Shown piece after piece: positions 5,740-8,531 of a DNA stretch of 8,531 bases. Origin of the DNA: Pseudanabaena sp. CAN_BIN31 (lineage in GTDB: Bacteria > Cyanobacteriota > Cyanobacteriia > Pseudanabaenales > Pseudanabaenaceae); contig JAJAZG010000412.1 in the NCBI GenBank assembly GCA_026785865.1, positions 1 through 8,531 of the forward strand, written 5' to 3'. The translations under genes were made by a program, and so were the position numbers. Each line of letters starts with the position of its first letter. Position 1 is the first letter of the stretch. The notes below the pieces were generated by a model, which had not been told where the DNA came from, made no database searches, and saw only the letters and a list, made by a program, of their open reading frames with translations.

Positions 5740-7194
5740 TTATACAGATACTTCTTCACCCAACTCTTTCAAAATTCCTCGCAACTCAGCCAAAGCTGCT
5801 TCCAACTCACCTATTGCCTCTTGAGCCAAGATCGCAGGTTCAGGTAGATCACTATTATTATCCGCATTTTCATCTTTTAGCCAAGCAATATCCAAATTAT
5901 CACCACGCTCAGCAATCCAATTACGCGAAAATTTTCTGAAGCGTCTCTCCTCACCAGTATCAATGCGCTTATCAAGACTCGCAGAGCCACCCAAAGGATC
6001 ATCACCAAAAGCTAGTTCAAAATCCGCAAAATGCGATCGCGTCAATGATGTCCGCTTACCAAAAGAAGGCATATTCGCACGTAAATCATATATCCACACT
6101 TCCGTAGTATTACCTTTTTCTTTCTTCCCACGAGTAAAAAACAACACATTTGTCTTCACGCCCTGAGCATAAAAAATTCCAGATGGCAAACGTAAAATTG
6201 TATGAAGATTACATTTATCCATTAATTCAGAACGAATCGACTTACCCACACCGTTCTCAAACAGTACATTATCTGGCAATACCACAGCCGCCCGACCACC
6301 AACCTTAAGCCCAAGGTAAATATGTTGCAAAAAGCAAAGTTGTTTATTACTAGTCGGGAATTTAAAATCTAAGCGATTAGGTATTCCACTTCCGTTTCTG
6401 TTGCCAAATGGAGGATTTGTCAATATTAACGAAGCTTTAGGTAAAATATCACCTTCTGGCGAAAGCGTATCACCACAATGGATACCTGCACCTTCTGGAT
6501 TAAAGTCTAATCCATGTAACATCAAATTCATTAATGCTAAACGATGGACATCTTGAGTAATTTCCATCCCATAAAAAGTATTAGAACGATGCTTCCGCTT
6601 TTGTCTATCAGTCCATCTACTTATATCACTATGCTCTTGAATATAGCGATTGGCAGCAATCAGAAACCCACCTACACCCGCAGCAGGATCTTGAATAATA
6701 TCTTCGACACTAGGGCGCATTAGATGAACCATGCTATCAATTAGTGAACGAGGCGTAAAGTATTGACCTGCTTTTTTCGTCTCATTAGCATTTTTCTCTA
6801 TCAATCCTTCGTATACGTCACCTAGATCTTCCTTCTTAGCACTGTACCAATCTAGCTTATCTAATTCTTTTACAAGCATGGAAAGATTTGCAGCTTTTCT
6901 AATAAAAGAGTTAGCATCAACAAAAATTTCTTTAGCCAGTGGAGAGCCATAGACACCAATATGACTCAATAGGTTCTTATAAAACTTAAGCTGATCTGCC
7001 TCATCTGTTCCTTTGAGGTCATCCCATCGATAGCCTTCAGGCAGTCGATCTTCAGTTTGGGTTTCTTTCGCCATCTTTAGAAACAGCAGATATGTAAGCT
7101 CAATTACATACTGATAATAAGTAAACCCATCATCCTTAAGGATGTTACAGAGATTCCAAAGTTTAGCAACGATATCGTGGGTGGCAGTACTCAT
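5740..7194 (-). CDS. hsdM: Type I restriction-modification DNA methyltransferase subunit HsdM
   Basis: This 484-residue protein has an N-terminal helical HsdM domain (about 5-115, opening ATHDIVAKLWNLCNILKDDG), the conserved KKAGQYFTPRSLIDSMV at 140-156, SAM-binding motif I DPAAGVGGFL at 169-178, and catalytic motif IV NPPFGN at 260-265. NPPF marks a gamma-class N6-adenine methyltransferase. Motif I differs slightly from the common DPACGTGGFL. A helical C-terminus (450-484) probably contacts HsdS. With HsdS it would methylate adenines in a bipartite target, protecting the host DNA. It is first in the operon, 152 nt after the upstream PIN gene, and ends 2 nt before a possible ATG of the antitoxin gene. 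The ATG at 7194 lacks a normally spaced Shine-Dalgarno; a stem-loop lies directly before it. Confidence 0.95.
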   Translation of the reverse strand: MSTATHDIVAKLWNLCNILKDDGFTYYQYVIELTYLLFLKMAKETQTEDRLPEGYRWDDLKGTDEADQLKFYKNLLSHIGVYGSPLAKEIFVDANSFIRKAANLSMLVKELDKLDWYSAKKEDLGDVYEGLIEKNANETKKAGQYFTPRSLIDSMVHLMRPSVEDIIQDPAAGVGGFLIAANRYIQEHSDISRWTDRQKRKHRSNTFYGMEITQDVHRLALMNLMLHGLDFNPEGAGIHCGDTLSPEGDILPKASLILTNPPFGNRNGSGIPNRLDFKFPTSNKQLCFLQHIYLGLKVGGRAAVVLPDNVLFENGVGKSIRSELMDKCNLHTILRLPSGIFYAQGVKTNVLFFTRGKKEKGNTTEVWIYDLRANMPSFGKRTSLTRSHFADFELAFGDDPLGGSASLDKRIDTGEERRFRKFSRNWIAERGDNLDIAWLKDENADNNSDLPEPAILAQEAIGELEAALAELRGILKELGEEVSV

Positions 7195-7195
7195 A

Positions 7196-7222
7196 GGCTA
7201 AGATTTTAACCTTTGCTTAGCC
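7196..7222 (-). promoter_or_regulatory. Stem-loop in the hsdM leader carrying a possible ribosome binding site
   Basis: In the transcript, GGCTAAG and CTTAGCC form a perfect 7-bp stem around a 13-nt loop, ending one base before the hsdM ATG. The only Shine-Dalgarno-like sequence (AAAGG, 7214-7210) is in the loop, about 15 nt from the ATG when unfolded. The structure could bring that site closer or control access to it. This is inferred from the sequence alone. Confidence 0.4.
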
Positions 7223-7241
7223 CATAATTCTAGTCTAATCA

Positions 7242-7263
7242 ACATGATTTTGATTATTCATGT
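7242..7263. repeat. Inverted repeat upstream of hsdM, possible operator
   Basis: The half-sites acatga (7242-7247) and tcatgt (7258-7263) are perfect reverse complements separated by 10 nt. Their centres lie 16 nt apart, between the candidate -10 box and the hsdM start. The position suits a repressor site, but 6-bp arms in AT-rich DNA can arise by chance. Confidence 0.3.
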
Positions 7264-7279
7264 ACCAAATCCCTATAAA

Positions 7280-7307
7280 ACTATAAATATAGTGAAATAA
7301 AAAGCAA
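7280..7307 (-). promoter_or_regulatory. Candidate sigma-70-type promoter for the hsdM operon
   Basis: On the minus strand TTGCTT (7307-7302) and TATAGT (7285-7280) are separated by 16 nt, about 85 nt before the hsdM ATG. It lies in the only sizeable gap upstream of the operon (7195-7346). No clear terminator separates it from the PIN gene before it, so read-through from the upstream TA genes is also possible. Confidence 0.35.
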
Positions 7308-7346
7308 AATAACTACAAAAATTTGCGATCGCATTCCTTATTACAA

Positions 7347-7760
7347 TTATGGCTGAATTACAGAAATTTCTTCATTGCGATGTTTGCGATAAATCTTAAA
7401 ATCGCTATCCAGAGTCATCACCGCACTATTCCCTATTTGCTCAGACATCCTCACCAAACAAGCATCCGCAAACGACATTGGCACAGACTCATAACGACCC
7501 ATCAATATCCGAATATTACTTGACTCCTCTTGCAGATTGAAAGCGATCGCGATCGCCCCCACCTCAATCATTTCAAAAACAGCTTCAATCAAATATTTTC
7601 GCATCAACAAAAAACAAGTCTCAGAGATCACCGCCTCACAAGTCAATACTGGCGGCTTAAGCTGCCTCCATTCACGCACCGCCCAAGCATGGTTCGGATC
7701 GTTTCTGTTGATCAACGCTACTAAAACGCTAGTATCCAAAATTACATTTTGATTTCTCAC
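7347..7760 (-). CDS. PIN-domain ribonuclease toxin (VapC-like)
   Basis: This 137-residue PIN-domain protein has D9 in VILDTSVLVALIN, E47 in VISETCFLL, D99 in MSFADACLVRM, and D118/D120 in MTLDSDF. These are the four acidic positions that bind the catalytic metals, so the toxin appears intact. Such proteins cleave specific RNAs when their antitoxin is degraded. The start is GTG at 7760-7758, which overlaps the TGA of the antitoxin gene before it by 2 nt (GTGA); GGAAGG at 7775-7770 is 9 nt upstream. This overlap ties toxin synthesis to the antitoxin. Two overlapping HIP1 palindromes lie within it at 7543-7556 and a third just after it at 7325. It is not closely similar by eye to the PIN protein inside the hsd operon, so the two are likely separate modules. 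Confidence 0.87.
   Translation of the reverse strand: MRNQNVILDTSVLVALINRNDPNHAWAVREWRQLKPPVLTCEAVISETCFLLMRKYLIEAVFEMIEVGAIAIAFNLQEESSNIRILMGRYESVPMSFADACLVRMSEQIGNSAVMTLDSDFKIYRKHRNEEISVIQP
7543..7556. repeat. Two overlapping HIP1 palindromes (GCGATCGC)
   Basis: The 14-bp run gcgatcgcgatcgc holds two HIP1 copies sharing two bases, inside the PIN gene. Other HIP1 copies start at 5140, 5382, 6033, 7325, 8128, 8328 and 8442. HIP1 is strongly over-represented in many cyanobacterial genomes, and this is the main evidence for the type of host. Confidence 0.95.
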
Positions 7761-8014
7761 GCTCCATAACCTTCCATATACTTCCGATTTACTGAGAGGT
7801 CTTCAGGCAAATCATCCACAATCCCGATCCATTTTTTGGTCAGGTCGTAACAAGATACAGCAAGCTTATCTTCCCCTAATGACAATTCATCAACTTTTTC
7901 AACATGGCGATCACTCAACTTAAAAACAAGAAACTCAATAAAATTTAAAGCCTCTTGCTGCTTCTCGATTGGTAACTGCTGCATCGTACTTACAGCTTTT
8001 TCTAAAATTGTCAT
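7757..8014 (-). CDS. DUF2281/VapB-type antitoxin of the downstream PIN toxin
   Basis: This 85-residue protein starts at the ATG at 8014. It opens with the pattern typical of DUF2281 antitoxins: LEKAV...MQQLPIEKQQEALNFIEFL (residues 4-29), two helices that dimerise and bind DNA. The tail CYDLTKKWIGIVDDLPEDLS (55-74) followed by NRKYMEGYG is typical of antitoxin arms that neutralise PIN toxins. The frame is open further upstream to an ATG at 8104, but AGGA at 8026-8023 lies 8 nt before the 8014 start, and the added 30 residues are lysine-rich and unlike the family. The stop overlaps the GTG of the toxin. A near-perfect palindrome at 8081-8094, about 67 nt upstream, may be its operator. Confidence 0.85.
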   Translation of the reverse strand: MTILEKAVSTMQQLPIEKQQEALNFIEFLVFKLSDRHVEKVDELSLGEDKLAVSCYDLTKKWIGIVDDLPEDLSVNRKYMEGYGA

Positions 8015-8080
8015 AACCTTAATCCTTTTGGTATTCTTATAAAATCCTGAATTAGGAGCCTTCATTTTAGCTTTTATTTT

Positions 8081-8094
8081 AGTATTCAAATACT
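8081..8094. promoter_or_regulatory. Palindrome upstream of the DUF2281/PIN pair, candidate operator
   Basis: agtatt and aatact flank a 2-base centre (14 bp in all), in the gap between the RHH gene and the DUF2281 gene. A looser outer pair agcttt/aaagct (8069-8074, 8096-8101) surrounds it. TA antitoxins commonly bind such sites to repress themselves. No clear promoter could be assigned next to it. Confidence 0.35.
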
Positions 8095-8112
8095 GAAAGC
8101 TCATAAAACGAT

Positions 8113-8403
8113 TTATCTTCCCACACTGCGATCGCGTAAATCCGCAAAATCATCATCAGTAAATCTCAATCCATCATTTTCAATTGTCAACCTAAATTTT
8201 TGCAACCCCTTCCAAAAGTCAGAAACTTTAGATTCTCGATGATCTTCTCCTATCAAATCCACACCCCGATCAACAAGCACAGCATTCTCTAAAATCACCG
8301 TGATTTCTTCCTCCCAAGTACGCTGATGCGATCGCGCAAGATTCTGAAGCTTCTTGATCACAGTCGGTTTCATCGTTTGTAAAGTGATTTGGTTTATACT
8401 CAC
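8113..8403 (-). CDS. Ribbon-helix-helix antitoxin-like protein (FitA/Arc type) without an adjacent toxin
   Basis: The product is 96 residues, starting with GTG at 8403-8401. The N-terminus shows the Arc/FitA-type ribbon-helix-helix: strand NQITLQTM (4-11), helix 1 PTVIKKLQNLARSHQ (13-27), and helix 2 WEEEITVILENAV (30-42), which together dimerise and bind an operator. The acidic C-terminal half with DFWKGLQKFRL and DDDFADLRDRS fits a toxin-binding arm. The GTG start is chosen because the next ATG (8373) would remove the DNA-binding strand, and an in-frame TAA lies two codons upstream. The Shine-Dalgarno is poor. No PIN gene follows; the next gene is another antitoxin, 98 nt downstream. It could be an orphan, a partner in a three-gene module, or a plain regulator. 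Two HIP1 sites (8128, 8328) fall inside. Confidence 0.75.
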   Translation of the reverse strand: MSINQITLQTMKPTVIKKLQNLARSHQRTWEEEITVILENAVLVDRGVDLIGEDHRESKVSDFWKGLQKFRLTIENDGLRFTDDDFADLRDRSVGR

Positions 8404-8430
8404 CTCTTAATCAATGCTACGTTAGCCTTT

Positions 8431-8459
8431 AGTTTATATCAGCGATCGCCACTTTTCAA
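8431..8459 (-). promoter_or_regulatory. Candidate promoter for the RHH gene and genes after it
   Basis: On the minus strand TTGAAA (8459-8454) is followed after 17 nt by TAAACT (8436-8431), or after 15 nt by TATAAA (8438-8433). A HIP1 copy lies in the spacer. It begins 28 nt before the GTG start and overlaps the end of the upstream partial reading frame. Confidence 0.35.
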
Positions 8460-8531
8460 AATTTTCAGGGCTGGATTAATGGCAAGTTGCCAACTACCTT
8501 TTTCAAAATATAGGTGAAATACGATCTCTAC
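8439..8531 (-). CDS. 3' end of an unidentified gene entering from the right edge (partial)
   Basis: The frame starting at the window edge is open for 30 codons to a TGA at 8441-8439. The peptide reads like real protein: FHLYFEKGSWQLAINPALK followed by ILKSGDR. The other two minus-strand frames contain stops over the same stretch. I do not recognise the family. It ends 35 nt before the RHH gene, a spacing normal for this compact region, and may belong to the same transcript. Thirty codons could still be open by chance. Confidence 0.4.
   Translation of the reverse strand, partial: VEIVFHLYFEKGSWQLAINPALKILKSGDR

Noticed and set aside
8015..8104. 30-residue N-terminal extension of the DUF2281 antitoxin
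   Set aside because: The lysine-rich extension is unlike the family, and the ATG at 8014 has its own binding site and begins the usual antitoxin pattern.
8480..8492. 13-bp palindrome tggcaagttgcca as an operator
   Set aside because: It falls inside the probable coding end of the gene at the right edge and upstream of the candidate -35 box. It is most likely incidental.
1..8531. CRISPR array, tRNA, rRNA or insertion sequence
   Set aside because: No regularly spaced repeats, no tRNA-like cloverleaf and no transposase with terminal inverted repeats were seen on reading both strands.

Overview
The window looks like accessory chromosome or plasmid sequence from a cyanobacterium. It is AT-rich. 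It carries nine copies of the cyanobacterial palindrome HIP1 (GCGATCGC). Its small toxin-antitoxin (TA) proteins read like those common in cyanobacterial genomes. I cannot name the species. Every gene I can support lies on the minus strand, so transcription runs from high to low coordinates.

Right edge to about 7347, in transcription order: the last 30 codons of an unidentified gene running in from the right edge (8531-8439); a GTG-started ribbon-helix-helix antitoxin-like protein (8403-8113) with no toxin directly after it; and a DUF2281-type antitoxin (8014-7757) whose stop overlaps the GTG start of a PIN-domain toxin (7760-7347).

Centre (7194-715): a compact operon of type I restriction-modification character with unusual contents. 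The order is hsdM (N6-adenine methyltransferase), a vapB-like antitoxin, a vapC PIN ribonuclease, hsdS (specificity subunit with two target recognition domains and an extra C-terminal segment), an ABC/SMC-type AAA ATPase, and an HNH endonuclease. Spacing is extremely tight: 2-nt gaps or 4-nt ATGA overlaps, and a 1-nt gap between ATPase and HNH, the last two genes having strong Shine-Dalgarno sequences inside the preceding gene. No hsdR (the translocase/nuclease subunit) is present in the window. The ATPase plus HNH pair resembles in architecture the PtuA/PtuB (Septu) and retron effector pairs. The attractive reading is a modification module (HsdMS) coupled to an ATPase-HNH effector, with an addiction module built into the same transcript.

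Left end (612-1): a small HTH protein, then an antitoxin-like gene (327-70), then at the window edge the remnant of its RelE-type toxin. That remnant has a normal start, an early stop, and in another frame the conserved toxin core, as if an internal segment had been deleted.

All HIP1 sites lie to the right of position 5139, in or near the TA genes and hsdM. The hsdS-ATPase-HNH part has none, which fits a mosaic origin. No RNA genes, CRISPR arrays, transposases or convincing intrinsic terminators were seen, and no gene-free stretch exceeds about 155 bases.
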